Below are positions 25,959-34,442 of a stretch of 64,000 nucleotides of DNA, piece by piece. This DNA comes from JAWRCU01 sp033542235. GTDB lineage: Bacteria; Pseudomonadota; Alphaproteobacteria; Rhizobiales; Rhizobiaceae. The DNA lies in the NCBI RefSeq assembly GCF_033542235.1, contig NZ_JAWRCU010000002.1, forward strand, positions 1 to 64,000, written 5' to 3'. The stretch's first letter is position 1, and the number at the start of each line of letters is the position of its first letter. The notes below the pieces were generated by a model. That model ran no database searches. It had not been told where the DNA came from and worked only from the letters and a program-made list of their open reading frames with translations. Both the position numbers and the translations under genes were made by a program.

Positions 25959-26000
25959 TCAAAGCGCGTATGGAACGCGGATGTCGGGGACGTCCGCTAC
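25959..26000 (-). pseudogene. Remnant of VapC-type toxin C terminus
   Basis: Thirteen minus-strand codons reading VADVPDIRVPYAL then a stop. This resembles the typical end (GIRVPYRL-like) of rhizobial PIN-domain VapC toxins, and it lies just after the antitoxin remnant where vapC would sit. The rest of the toxin is gone. Very short, so the call depends on context. Confidence 0.4.
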
Positions 26001-26001
26001 T

Positions 26002-26238
26002 TCACCACTCGGTTCTGGCTTTTTCCTGGTAGGCGAGCCCATCTGTCTTCCGCTTACCCCACAGGCCGAAGGCATCTGCCCTTGTCATCTCGGCCTGCTA
26101 GTCGACGACGGCCTCGCGGATCAGAGCCGCCCGCGACCGCTTTTGGTGCTTGGCCAGCCGATCCAGCTCCCTGATGTGGCTATCGTCGATTTCTACAAGC
26201 GCCCGCATCGCGTTTTTCTCAGGCATTGATATTGGCAT
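26002..26238 (-). pseudogene. Broken ribbon-helix-helix (VapB-type) antitoxin
   Basis: On the minus strand the frame from 26238 (ATG; second ATG at 26226) reads MRALVEIDDSHIRELDRLAK then HQKRSRAALIREAVVD, a clear ribbon-helix-helix DNA-binding domain. It then meets an in-frame TAG (26098-26100). The same frame continues after the stop with DAFGLWGKRKTDGLAYQEK and ends normally at 26002. This C-terminal block is characteristic of CopG-type antitoxins paired with VapC toxins in rhizobia. The gene therefore appears to have been inactivated by one nonsense change, where a Tyr codon (TAC/TAT) is usual. It lies between glyQ and glyS on the opposite strand. Confidence 0.7.
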
Positions 26239-26397
26239 CTGTATCGCTTCTTCATCCTTTTGGGCAGGTCAGGAATGGTCGCCGTCACTATATTGCTCGG
26301 TCGCGATCAAAATGGCTCAGCGGACGCCGTTTAAGGCAGACGGGTGACAAGAGCAGTCAGTCTTGGTACGGCGGGCGCGCCAACGAAAGACGTGTGA

Positions 26398-28899
26398 ATG
26401 CCTGACCTTCTGCTCGAACTTCGTTCCGAAGAAATCCCGGCCCGCATGCAGCGCAAGGCTGCCGGCGACCTGCGCAAGATGGTGACCGACGGGCTTGTCG
26501 AGGCAGGCCTGACATACGAAGGCGGCCAGGAATACTGGACGCCGCGGCGGCTGACCCTTGATATCCGCGGCGTCACCGCGCGCTCACGCGACGTGCGCGA
26601 GGAGATCAGGGGGCCGAGCACCAAGGCGCCCGAACAGGCTATCAAGGGCTTTCTGCGCAAGGCCGGCCTGAGCGACGTCTCACAGGCGCATGTCCATTCC
26701 GATCCCAAGAAGGGCGACTTCTACGTCGCGCACATCGTCAAGCCGGGCCGTGAGGCGGAGGAGATCATCGCTGAGCTGATGCCTGCCGTGATCCGCGACT
26801 TCCCCTGGCCGAAGTCGATGCGCTGGGGCAAGGCGTCAGCGGTGCCCGGCTCGCTGCGTTGGGTGCGGCCGCTGCAGTCGATCGTCTGCACCTTCGGCCC
26901 GGAGACCAGCGAGCCGACCGTGATCGACTTCGAGGTCGATGGCATCCGCGCAAGCAATATCACCTACGGCCATCGTTTCCATTCGCCGGGCGCGATTACC
27001 GTGCGCCGCTTCGAGGACTATGTCGCGAAGCTGGAGGCCGGCAAGGTGATCCTCGATGCCGAGCGGCGCAAGCAGATCATCAAGTCCGACGCGCAGAACC
27101 TGGCCTTCGCCAGCGGGCTGGAGCTGGTCGAGGATGACGGGCTGCTGGAGGAGGTCTCCGGACTGGTCGAATGGCCGGTCGTGCTGATGGGTGAGTTCGA
27201 TGAGACCTACCTCGACATCCCGGCCGAAGTGATCCGGCTGACGATCAGGACGAACCAGAAGTGCTTCGTGACGCGGCCGCAGGACGCCGATGGCCTTCTC
27301 TCCAACCGCTTCGTGCTCGCCGCCAATATCGAGGCCAGCGACGGCGGCAGGGAGATCGCCCATGGCAACGGCAAGGTGGTGCGCGCTCGGCTCTCCGATG
27401 CGCTCTACTTCTGGAAGACCGACCAGGGCGACCTGCCGGATCTCCCTGAGCTGGAGGAGTCGGCGAAGAAATTTGACCTGAAGCGCGACGAGCGCGGCAA
27501 GCTTCTGCCGCTCGACCAGCGCATGGCCCGCCTCGACCATCTCGGCGTCACCTTTCATGCCAAGCTCGGCACGCAGGGCGAGAGGGTAGGGCGCATCGCC
27601 AGACTGGCGGAAGAGCTGGCGCCAATGATTATGCGCCCGATCTCCCCCCTTGCGGGGGAGATGTCGGCGCAGCCGACAGAGGGGGGCGCTGTCCCGCCAG
27701 CCTCTCAGTCTGAAACCGGTGAAGGCCAACGCCCTACGTCGCCCCCCTCTGCCCTGCCGGGCATCTCCCCCGCAAGGGGGGAGATTGCTACTCTCGCACG
27801 TCGCGCGGCCGTGCTTGCCAAGGCGGACCTGACGACCGAAGTCGTCGGCGAATTCCCCGAGCTGCAGGGCGTGATGGGTCGCAAATATGCGGCACTCCAG
27901 GGCGAGCATCCTTCGGTCGCCGCGGCGATCGAGGAGCACTACAAGCCGCAGGGCCCGTCCGACCGCGTGCCGAACGACCCGGTGTCGATCGCCGTCGCGC
28001 TCGCCGACAAGCTCGACACGCTGGTCGGCTTCTGGGCGATCAACGAGAAGCCTACCGGGAGCAAGGACCCCTATGCACTGCGCAGAGCGGCGCTGGGCGT
28101 GATCAGGATCGTGATCGAGAACGGGGTGAGGTTGCCACTACAAGCTTTGCTTGTGTCGTCGCTTAACGACTTGCTGACGCAGCTTTACTACCAAGGAAAA
28201 TTGGCAACATTGGTAAAGATCGAGGAACTCAAAGAGGCAGGTGTTCCGGACAACTTCGTGGAAGACATTGAGGAACGGTTCGAGGGTTCCGTCAAAGCGG
28301 TTGACACGAACGACGGAGTAGGCGTTTCCGAGTTCTATCCGGGGTGGACTGCCGAACAATTTACAGACCTCCTTTCCTTCTTCCATGATCGCCTGAAGGT
28401 CTACCTCCGCGACCAGGGTGCAAGGCACGACCTGATCGATGCCGTGCTGGCGAGCGGAGAGGCAGGCCATTCGTCAAACGACGATCTCCTCATGATCGTG
28501 CGGCGCGTCGAGGCGCTGGGCACATTCCTTGACACGGAGGACGGCAAGAACCTGCTTACCGGCACCAACCGCGCAGTGAGCATCCTCGCGGCCGAGGAGA
28601 AGAAGGGCACGGCGATCGCGGCCGAGGTCGACCCGGCGCTCTTCAACACGCCGGACGAGGAGGCGCTCTACGCAGCGGTGAACCGTGCCGAGGATGAGGC
28701 TGCCGCGGCGATCGCGCGGGAGGATTTCGCGGATGCCATGCGCGCGCTCAGCGCGCTGCGTGGACCGGTTGATTCATTCTTCGATCATGTGCTCGTCAAT
28801 GACGAGGATCTTGCCGTGCGCGCCAACCGGCTGGCGCTGCTCGCACGCATCCGCGCCGCAACCGGGCAGGTGGCGGACTTCTCGAAGATCGCGGGGTAG
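26398..28899 (+). CDS. glyS: Glycyl-tRNA synthetase beta subunit, enlarged
   Basis: An 833-residue beta subunit that binds and positions tRNA-Gly for GlyQ. It begins MPDLLLELRSEEIPARMQRK, as expected, and ends with the anticodon-binding-like region (FFDHVLVNDEDLAVRANRLA). It is about 100 residues longer than typical GlyS (about 690-750). Two inserts explain this. Residues 415-463 are encoded by a palindromic repeat element (27640-27785), giving ISPLAGEMSAQPTEGG. Residues about 580-640 are encoded by visibly AT-richer DNA (28135-28370) without clear counterpart in family memory. The frame is open throughout and the key flanking blocks are intact, so the enzyme is presumably functional. Confidence 0.95.
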   Translation: MPDLLLELRSEEIPARMQRKAAGDLRKMVTDGLVEAGLTYEGGQEYWTPRRLTLDIRGVTARSRDVREEIRGPSTKAPEQAIKGFLRKAGLSDVSQAHVHSDPKKGDFYVAHIVKPGREAEEIIAELMPAVIRDFPWPKSMRWGKASAVPGSLRWVRPLQSIVCTFGPETSEPTVIDFEVDGIRASNITYGHRFHSPGAITVRRFEDYVAKLEAGKVILDAERRKQIIKSDAQNLAFASGLELVEDDGLLEEVSGLVEWPVVLMGEFDETYLDIPAEVIRLTIRTNQKCFVTRPQDADGLLSNRFVLAANIEASDGGREIAHGNGKVVRARLSDALYFWKTDQGDLPDLPELEESAKKFDLKRDERGKLLPLDQRMARLDHLGVTFHAKLGTQGERVGRIARLAEELAPMIMRPISPLAGEMSAQPTEGGAVPPASQSETGEGQRPTSPPSALPGISPARGEIATLARRAAVLAKADLTTEVVGEFPELQGVMGRKYAALQGEHPSVAAAIEEHYKPQGPSDRVPNDPVSIAVALADKLDTLVGFWAINEKPTGSKDPYALRRAALGVIRIVIENGVRLPLQALLVSSLNDLLTQLYYQGKLATLVKIEELKEAGVPDNFVEDIEERFEGSVKAVDTNDGVGVSEFYPGWTAEQFTDLLSFFHDRLKVYLRDQGARHDLIDAVLASGEAGHSSNDDLLMIVRRVEALGTFLDTEDGKNLLTGTNRAVSILAAEEKKGTAIAAEVDPALFNTPDEEALYAAVNRAEDEAAAAIAREDFADAMRALSALRGPVDSFFDHVLVNDEDLAVRANRLALLARIRAATGQVADFSKIAG
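27640..27785. repeat. In-frame palindromic element inside glyS
   Basis: A 146-bp element bounded by perfect 23-bp inverted repeats (27640-27662 and 27763-27785). Each repeat is itself nearly self-complementary (ATCTCCCCC...GGGGGAGAT). Inner arms AGAGGGGGG / CCCCCCTCT also pair. Translated in frame, it gives ISPLAGEMSAQPTEGG at the left end and a mirrored ISPARGEI at the right, a peptide signature I recall from many rhizobial reading frames invaded by this repeat. Confidence 0.85.
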
Positions 28900-28903
28900 A
28901 GAC

Positions 28904-29476
28904 TCAACCGAAAATTTGCACGTCCAACGCTTGCGTTCCGACAAGGCTGGCGGCGAGCGAAGGAGTGACGGCTTCGAGATCGACGAGATCGAGCCGCGCA
29001 AGGTTAACCCGGTCCTCGAGCAGCAAGGCAAACCTCGCGCGTGTGTTCTTGCGCCTGCGACTAAAGTCGATCGGGCCGCGCACGACCTCCGCCTGCAAGG
29101 GACGTCGCACCATCACGTTGAAGTCGAGCAGCCTCTGACTCTCCAACCGTGCGACGACAGTGACGTCGCCTGAAAAGCAAAATGGCTCGCAGGTTGCATC
29201 CAGCCTGTGCTCCCGGCCGTCGACGGAGAGGACCATCGCGCCCCCCTCCAGGACGGTAAGCACCCGATCTACGCCGGCAAATGTGGAGAACGGGCCGGAC
29301 TTTGCGACGACGGCTGTGCTGAGGCGCCAGTCGAAGGTCTCGAAATCGGCTCCTGCCGGCGAGACAGCGATTTCGGCCGTTTCACCGCCGCCATTTTTCC
29401 AGGGCTGGAATACGCGGTCCGCCAGCCGGAAAACACCTGATTCCGCCACGCCGTTATCCCTCAAAGCCTCAGGCAT
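28904..29476 (-). CDS. hutD: HutD family protein
   Basis: A 190-residue double-stranded beta-helix (cupin) protein of the HutD/Ves family. The characteristic start FQPWKNGGGETAEIAVSP and the central GVDRVLTVLEGGAMVLSVDG are both seen. HutD is not an enzyme of histidine breakdown. It is thought to limit over-induction of the hut system, perhaps by binding formylglutamate or urocanate (known from Pseudomonas, not shown here). It overlaps the hutC 3' end by 8 bp and ends 4 bp from the convergent glyS stop, so it closes the leftward hutFCD operon. Confidence 0.9.
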   Translation of the reverse strand: MPEALRDNGVAESGVFRLADRVFQPWKNGGGETAEIAVSPAGADFETFDWRLSTAVVAKSGPFSTFAGVDRVLTVLEGGAMVLSVDGREHRLDATCEPFCFSGDVTVVARLESQRLLDFNVMVRRPLQAEVVRGPIDFSRRRKNTRARFALLLEDRVNLARLDLVDLEAVTPSLAASLVGTQALDVQIFG

Positions 29477-30215
29477 CTTCGCCCTGCCGCTCGGGCCAAT
29501 AGTTCTTTTCGGTACCGATGAGGTAGCCAGGTTGGTGTGCCACCCTGACGGTGGTGATAGGGCCGAGATCGTTCCAGGTGGTTCGATGCAGGACCAGCAG
29601 CGCCTGCCCCTCTTGAATGTTCAGCAATCTGGCGTCGCGTCGGGTGGCATTTTCGGCGGAGAAGGTCAGTTCGGCCCGCAGATAGGGAGCGTTTCGGACC
29701 AGCCACTCATTGGCGTTCAACTGCCAGAAATCGACCTTGGCCAGACTCGGCACGGCGCGCCGATTGATCCAGCGATCCTCGAGTTGGAACGGCCTCCCAT
29801 CAGCATAGTGCAGGGCTCTCATATGGACCAGGACACTGCCTTCAGGAAGCCCGATCCGCGAAGCGATCTTCTCAGGAACTGGGCTATCGCGCTGTGCCAA
29901 GACACGATGGCCGTAGGTCATGCCAGCCTGCTCGACCTGCTCGCGCACAATGGAGATCGAGAACGTCGCCTTGCGGACGGGATCGAGCGCCACGCGTGTG
30001 CCGGCACGGCGACGGCGATCCAGAAGCCCTTCATCGGCCAGAAGTTGCAGGGCCTTGTTGACGGTTGCTCGTGCGGCGTTGAACTCGATCGCCAGATCGG
30101 CCTCGTCCGGGATACGGTCGCCCTGGCGCCATTCGCCTTCGACGATGCGTCGACGGACTTCGTTGGCGATGCTCCGTGCCTTTGGCAAGGTCGCGCCGGC
30201 TTGCTTCTCGTTCAC
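29469..30215 (-). CDS. hutC: Histidine utilisation repressor HutC (GntR family)
   Basis: A 248-residue GntR/HutC regulator. The N-terminal winged helix (about 14-78) contains ARSIANEVRRRIVEGEWRQG and NAARATVNKALQLLADEGLL. The UTRA ligand domain (about 98-235) ends TTVRVAHQPGYLIGTEKNYW. In known systems HutC represses hut operons and is released by urocanate. It overlaps hutF by 4 bp (ATGA), so the repressor is made from the same transcript as the genes it likely controls. Candidate operators lie in the hutF-hutI divergent region. Confidence 0.93.
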   Translation of the reverse strand: MNEKQAGATLPKARSIANEVRRRIVEGEWRQGDRIPDEADLAIEFNAARATVNKALQLLADEGLLDRRRRAGTRVALDPVRKATFSISIVREQVEQAGMTYGHRVLAQRDSPVPEKIASRIGLPEGSVLVHMRALHYADGRPFQLEDRWINRRAVPSLAKVDFWQLNANEWLVRNAPYLRAELTFSAENATRRDARLLNIQEGQALLVLHRTTWNDLGPITTVRVAHQPGYLIGTEKNYWPERQGEDA

Positions 30216-31579
30216 ATCACCTCCTGCAGTCTGCCGATACAGGCCAAGTAGTCGGCTACGATCCGGTCATGATCTGAATGGCGGCCATCGCGGACGATGT
30301 GGCGACCTGCCGCCCAGACGTCGCGCACAAGCCCGTCACCTCCGGCAAAGATCAGGCTGTCGAGGCGTTCATCGCCTTTCCGGCCGAACAGAACCGCGTT
30401 GTCCAGCGAGACGGCGCACAGGTCGGCCCACAGGCCCGTCGCTATGGCGCCTGTCTCCCGGCCCGCCGCCGTGGCCCCGCCGTCGAGCCCGGCATCATAA
30501 AGCGCTCGACCGGTGGAGCGTCCCGTTTCGGCGAAGATGGCGCGCCCGGTGTCGCGCAGCCGCTGGCTGTATTCCAGCGTTCGCAACTCCTCGATCAGCG
30601 AGATGCGGATGTTGCTGTCCGACCCAAAGCCCAGCCGCCCGCCCGCATCCCTCCATATCGTACCGTTGAAGATTCCGTCCCCGAGGTTGGATTCCGTGAT
30701 CGGGCACAGGCCGGCGACGGCACCGGTCGCAGCCAGACGGCGCGTCTCGTCCTCGGTCATGTGGGTGAGATGGATCAGCGTCCAGCGCGGGTCGGGACTG
30801 AAGTTGTCCAGCAGCCACTCGACGGGACGGCGGCCACGCGCAGCCTGCACCTCATCCACCTCGGGAATCTGTTCCGCGAGGTGGATATGCAGCGGCCGCC
30901 CAGGCCGCAGGCTCTCGCAAAGCGCCAGCGCCTCGGGGCTGACCGCGCGCAGCGAATGCGGCGCGACACCGATCCCGGCATCCGGCGGCAGATGACGGAG
31001 CGCAGCCTCGGCAGCGTCCAGCAAGGTGACGAATTCATCCGGGGTCGTGCCGAAGCGCTGCTGGCCGGGGCCGAGCGGACGGCGGTCGACGCCGCCGAAC
31101 TGATAGTGCGCCGGCAAAAGGGTGAGCCCGATGCCCGTGCGCGCAGCGGCTGCGGCAATTCGCTCCGACGTCTCGGCGATGTTGTCGTAATGCGCCCCGC
31201 CGGGCCGGTGGTGCAGATAGTGGAACTCGACATTGGTGGCGAACCCGGCCTCCAACATTTCCATCTGCGCCAGCGTGGCGATGGCCTCCACGTCGTCGGG
31301 CGTCAGGTGATCGAGGAAGCGATACATGATCTGCCGCCATGTCCAGAATGTATCGCGCGGCTGCGGTCCACGCGCTTCGGACAGCCCGGCCATGGCGCGC
31401 TGAAAGGTATGGGAATGCAGGTTCACCATCGCTGGCAACAGTAAGCCCACCTGCTCGCCTGCGGGCGCAGCCGCGATCTCCACATTCGTGATTCGACCGT
31501 CGGCGCCCACCTCCACGCGCACACTATCCGACCATCCCGCCGGCAACAGCGCATGTTTCGCCCAAATTACAGCCATCAC
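30212..31579 (-). CDS. hutF: Formimidoylglutamate deiminase
   Basis: A 455-residue amidohydrolase-superfamily enzyme converting N-formimidoyl-L-glutamate to N-formyl-L-glutamate plus ammonia, step 4 of the five-step histidine pathway. The metal site NLHSHTFQRAMAGL, the helix LAEQIPEVDEV following LHIH, and the late GLCPITESNLGDGIF and FGSDSNIRI place it in the HutF rather than guanine deaminase group. With hutG present, the pathway runs through formylglutamate, not directly to glutamate and formamide. First gene of hutFCD, divergent from hutI. Confidence 0.94.
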   Translation of the reverse strand: MMAVIWAKHALLPAGWSDSVRVEVGADGRITNVEIAAAPAGEQVGLLLPAMVNLHSHTFQRAMAGLSEARGPQPRDTFWTWRQIMYRFLDHLTPDDVEAIATLAQMEMLEAGFATNVEFHYLHHRPGGAHYDNIAETSERIAAAAARTGIGLTLLPAHYQFGGVDRRPLGPGQQRFGTTPDEFVTLLDAAEAALRHLPPDAGIGVAPHSLRAVSPEALALCESLRPGRPLHIHLAEQIPEVDEVQAARGRRPVEWLLDNFSPDPRWTLIHLTHMTEDETRRLAATGAVAGLCPITESNLGDGIFNGTIWRDAGGRLGFGSDSNIRISLIEELRTLEYSQRLRDTGRAIFAETGRSTGRALYDAGLDGGATAAGRETGAIATGLWADLCAVSLDNAVLFGRKGDERLDSLIFAGGDGLVRDVWAAGRHIVRDGRHSDHDRIVADYLACIGRLQEVM

Positions 31580-31714
31580 GATTTCCTCTTTCCCCCGTCC
31601 GGCAATGAGCGCGCCGCCTGTACATGCTTAGACATAACACGGAAATAAGTTTAGACATAGACTCTGGCATATGTTTAGGCTTAGGGAGTGACAGGCCAGT
31701 TCGGAGTCCGCCAG
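31580..31714. promoter_or_regulatory. hutF-hutI divergent promoter with candidate HutC sites
   Basis: The 135-bp region is AT-rich compared with its neighbours. TTAGACATA occurs at 31628-31636 and 31651-31659, start to start 23 bp apart (about two helical turns). An inverted relative, ATGTTTAGGC, lies at 31671-31680. These are the best candidates for HutC operators controlling both operons. They differ from the Pseudomonas HutC consensus, so the assignment rests on repetition and position. Confidence 0.55.
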
Positions 31715-32908
31715 ATGCAGGTCCTAAGCAATGCCAAAGTCGCCACGATGGATGAGCAGACCGCTACCAGCCACATCGACACGATTGTTGTCGATGGCGA
31801 GGTGATCGCCTGGGCTGGTGATGCTGCAGACCTGCCGGCGCCCTACGCCGACGCGCCTCGCCGCAACATCGAGGGGCGGCTGGTCACGCCGGGCTTGATC
31901 GATTGCCACACGCATATCGTCTATGGCGGCGACCGCGCCCGGGAGTTCGCGATGCGGCTCGAAGGCGCCAGCTATGAAGAGATTGCGCGCGCCGGCGGCG
32001 GCATTCTCTCCAGCGTTCGCAATACCCGCGAAGCCAGTGAGGAAGAGCTTCTTTCCCAGGCGCTACCGCGCGTCGACACTCTCATCGGCGAAGGGGTCAC
32101 AACGCTCGAGATCAAGTCGGGTTACGGACTCGACATCGCCTCCGAACTCAAGATGCTGCGCGTCGCGAGGCGCATCGGTGAAGTTCGTCCTGTCCATGTC
32201 GTGACAACCTGGCTTGCCGCACATGCGCTTCCGCCGGAATTCCAGAACGACCGTGCCGGCTACATTGACAAGGTCGTCATCGCCGGCATGGATCAGGGGC
32301 GCGCGGAAGGATTGATCGACGCCGTGGACGGCTTCTGCGAGGGCATCGCTTTCACGGTCGACGAAATGGCGCGCATCTTCGATCACGCCAAGGCGCTCGG
32401 CCTGCCCGTCAAGCTGCATGCCGAGCAACTCTCTGACCTGCACGGTGCGGCGATGGCGGCAGGGCACGGCGCGCTTTCGGCCGACCATCTCGAATATCTC
32501 GGCGCGGATGGTATCGCGGCCATGGCGAAGGCGGGGACCATCGCCGTGCTTTTGCCCGGCGCCTTCTACACGCTGAGGGAAAAGCAACAGCCGCCAATCC
32601 ATGCGTTGCGCGACGCAGGCGTGGCGATCGCATTGGCGACCGATTCCAACCCGGGCACCTCCCCGCTCACATCGATCCTGCTGACCATGAATATGGGGGC
32701 TACGCTTTTTCGCCTGACGCCGGACGAGTGCCTGCGGGGCGTGACCCGCAATGGCGCCCGCGCGCTCGGCCTCGCCGACCGTGGCGTCATTTTGCCCGGC
32801 GCCCGCGCCGACCTGGCGATCTGGGACGTCCGGCATCCCGCCGAGCTTTCCTACCGCATCGGTTTCAACCCGCTACATGCCCGCATCTTCGGAGGCCAAT
32901 ATGTCTGA
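31715..32908 (+). CDS. hutI: Imidazolonepropionase
   Basis: A 397-residue amidohydrolase that opens imidazolone-5-propionate to N-formimidoylglutamate (step 3). Metal-binding motifs are LIDCHTHIVYGGDRAREF near residue 65, LKLHAEQLSDLHGA-like (KLHAEQLSD) and ATDSNPGTSP. The ATG at 31715 is preferred because GGAG lies 8 bp upstream. A GTG nine codons earlier would place the start against the presumed operators. Its 3' end overlaps hutH by 8 bp, so the two are coupled. First gene of the rightward hut operon. Confidence 0.95.
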   Translation: MQVLSNAKVATMDEQTATSHIDTIVVDGEVIAWAGDAADLPAPYADAPRRNIEGRLVTPGLIDCHTHIVYGGDRAREFAMRLEGASYEEIARAGGGILSSVRNTREASEEELLSQALPRVDTLIGEGVTTLEIKSGYGLDIASELKMLRVARRIGEVRPVHVVTTWLAAHALPPEFQNDRAGYIDKVVIAGMDQGRAEGLIDAVDGFCEGIAFTVDEMARIFDHAKALGLPVKLHAEQLSDLHGAAMAAGHGALSADHLEYLGADGIAAMAKAGTIAVLLPGAFYTLREKQQPPIHALRDAGVAIALATDSNPGTSPLTSILLTMNMGATLFRLTPDECLRGVTRNGARALGLADRGVILPGARADLAIWDVRHPAELSYRIGFNPLHARIFGGQYV

Positions 32909-34442
32909 GCTGATCCTTTCGCCTGGCGCGGTTACCCTGGCCCAGCTGGAGCGCGTCTGGCGCGAGGGGCTCGCCGTCAGGCTGGCAGACGAAGTGCGCC
33001 CCGGCATCGCCATGTCTGCCGCCAAGATAGCCGCGGCAGCGAGCGGCGACGCTCCGGTTTATGGTGTGAACACTGGCTTCGGCAAGCTCGCCTCCATCAA
33101 GATCAAAGCCGGGGACACCGCCACGCTGCAGCGCAACCTGATCCTGTCGCATTGCTGTGGCGTGGGCGAGCCGGTCGAGGAGGAGACCGTTCGTCTGATC
33201 ATGGCGCTAAAGCTCCTGTCGCTCGGACGTGGCGCCTCGGGCACCCGCCCCGAGGTCGTTGAATTGATCGAGGCGATGCTGGCGAAAGGCGTTACACCAG
33301 TCATTCCATCGCAAGGCTCGGTCGGGGCTTCCGGCGACCTCGCTCCGCTGGCGCATATGGCCGCGGCGATGATTGGCGAAGGCCGCGCCGTCTATCGGGG
33401 CCGCGAGATGCGCGGCGACGAGGCACTGGCAGCGGCAGGCCTGAAACCTGTCGTGCTGGCGGCCAAGGAAGGGTTGGCGCTGATCAACGGGACCCAGGTC
33501 TCCACCGCCTTTGCTCTTGTCGGGCTCTTCGACGCCTTTCAGGCAGCCCGCAATGCGCTTGTGTCGTCCTCGCTTTCGACCGACGCTATCATGGGTTCGA
33601 CCGCGCCCTTTTTCGACGAGATCCATCAACTGCGCGGGCATCGCGGTCAGATCGTTGCCGCCCGAGTCATCCGCGAACTGATGGACGGCTCCGAAATCCG
33701 CGAAAGCCACCGGGTGGGCGACGCACGCGTCCAGGATCCCTATTGCATCCGCTGTCAGCCGCAAGTCACCGGCGCCTGCATCGACCTTTTGACTCAGGCA
33801 GGCCGCACTCTGGAGATCGAGTCCAATGCCGCCACCGACAACCCGCTTGTCCTGATCGAGGCCGACGAGATCGTCTCCGGCGGCAACTTCCATGCTGAAC
33901 CCGTGGCCTTCGCCGCCGACCAGATTGCGCTGGCTATCGCCGAGATCGGCTCGATCTCGCAGCGTCGCATCGCGCTGATGGTGGATCCCTCGCTCAATCA
34001 CGACCTGCCGCCGTTTCTCACTCCCGAGCCCGGCTTGAACAGCGGCCTGATGATCGCCGAAGTTACCTCGGCAGCGCTGATGAGCGAGAACAAGCACCTC
34101 GCTACCCCTTGCTCGACCGACTCCACCCCAACCTCGGCAAATCAGGAAGACCACGTGTCCATGGCCGCCCATGGCGCACGCCGCCTGAAGCGGATGAATG
34201 CCAATCTTGCCCATATCATCGGCATTGAGTTGCTGTGCGCTTCCGTGGGCGTCGAGTTTCGCGGCCCGCTCAAGACTTCGGTCCCGCTCCAGGGCGTGAT
34301 CGCTCGGCTCCGCCAGTCGGTTGAGCCGCTGGGCCAGGACCGATACCTCGCGCCCGATCTGACCGAGGCCGCAGCCCTCGTGCGTTCCGGCGCTCTGCTT
34401 GCGGCCCTGCCGGAAGGCATGTTGAAGGACATTCGACCATGA
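32901..34442 (+). CDS. hutH: Histidine ammonia-lyase
   Basis: A 513-residue lyase converting L-histidine to trans-urocanate and ammonia (step 1). The MIO cofactor precursor Ala143-Ser144-Gly145 sits in GSVGASGDLAPLAHMA, at the same position as in characterised bacterial enzymes. SRNINPYLIR-type downstream blocks are represented by QDPYCIRCQPQVTGA and ATDNPLVL. The start ATG at 32901 follows GGAGG and overlaps the end of hutI. The stop overlaps hutG through ATGA. Product urocanate is the substrate of HutU further downstream and the probable inducer of the HutC regulon. Confidence 0.97.
   Translation: MSELILSPGAVTLAQLERVWREGLAVRLADEVRPGIAMSAAKIAAAASGDAPVYGVNTGFGKLASIKIKAGDTATLQRNLILSHCCGVGEPVEEETVRLIMALKLLSLGRGASGTRPEVVELIEAMLAKGVTPVIPSQGSVGASGDLAPLAHMAAAMIGEGRAVYRGREMRGDEALAAAGLKPVVLAAKEGLALINGTQVSTAFALVGLFDAFQAARNALVSSSLSTDAIMGSTAPFFDEIHQLRGHRGQIVAARVIRELMDGSEIRESHRVGDARVQDPYCIRCQPQVTGACIDLLTQAGRTLEIESNAATDNPLVLIEADEIVSGGNFHAEPVAFAADQIALAIAEIGSISQRRIALMVDPSLNHDLPPFLTPEPGLNSGLMIAEVTSAALMSENKHLATPCSTDSTPTSANQEDHVSMAAHGARRLKRMNANLAHIIGIELLCASVGVEFRGPLKTSVPLQGVIARLRQSVEPLGQDRYLAPDLTEAAALVRSGALLAALPEGMLKDIRP

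Noticed and set aside
25954..26229. 91-codon plus-strand frame between glyQ and glyS
   Set aside because: It is the reverse of the ribbon-helix-helix antitoxin remnant; only the minus-strand reading shows family motifs.
28135..28370. AT-rich glyS block considered as a frameshifted or pseudogene segment
   Set aside because: The frame is open and continuous into the recognisable FFHDRLKVYLRDQGARHDLI block, so the gene is not broken there.
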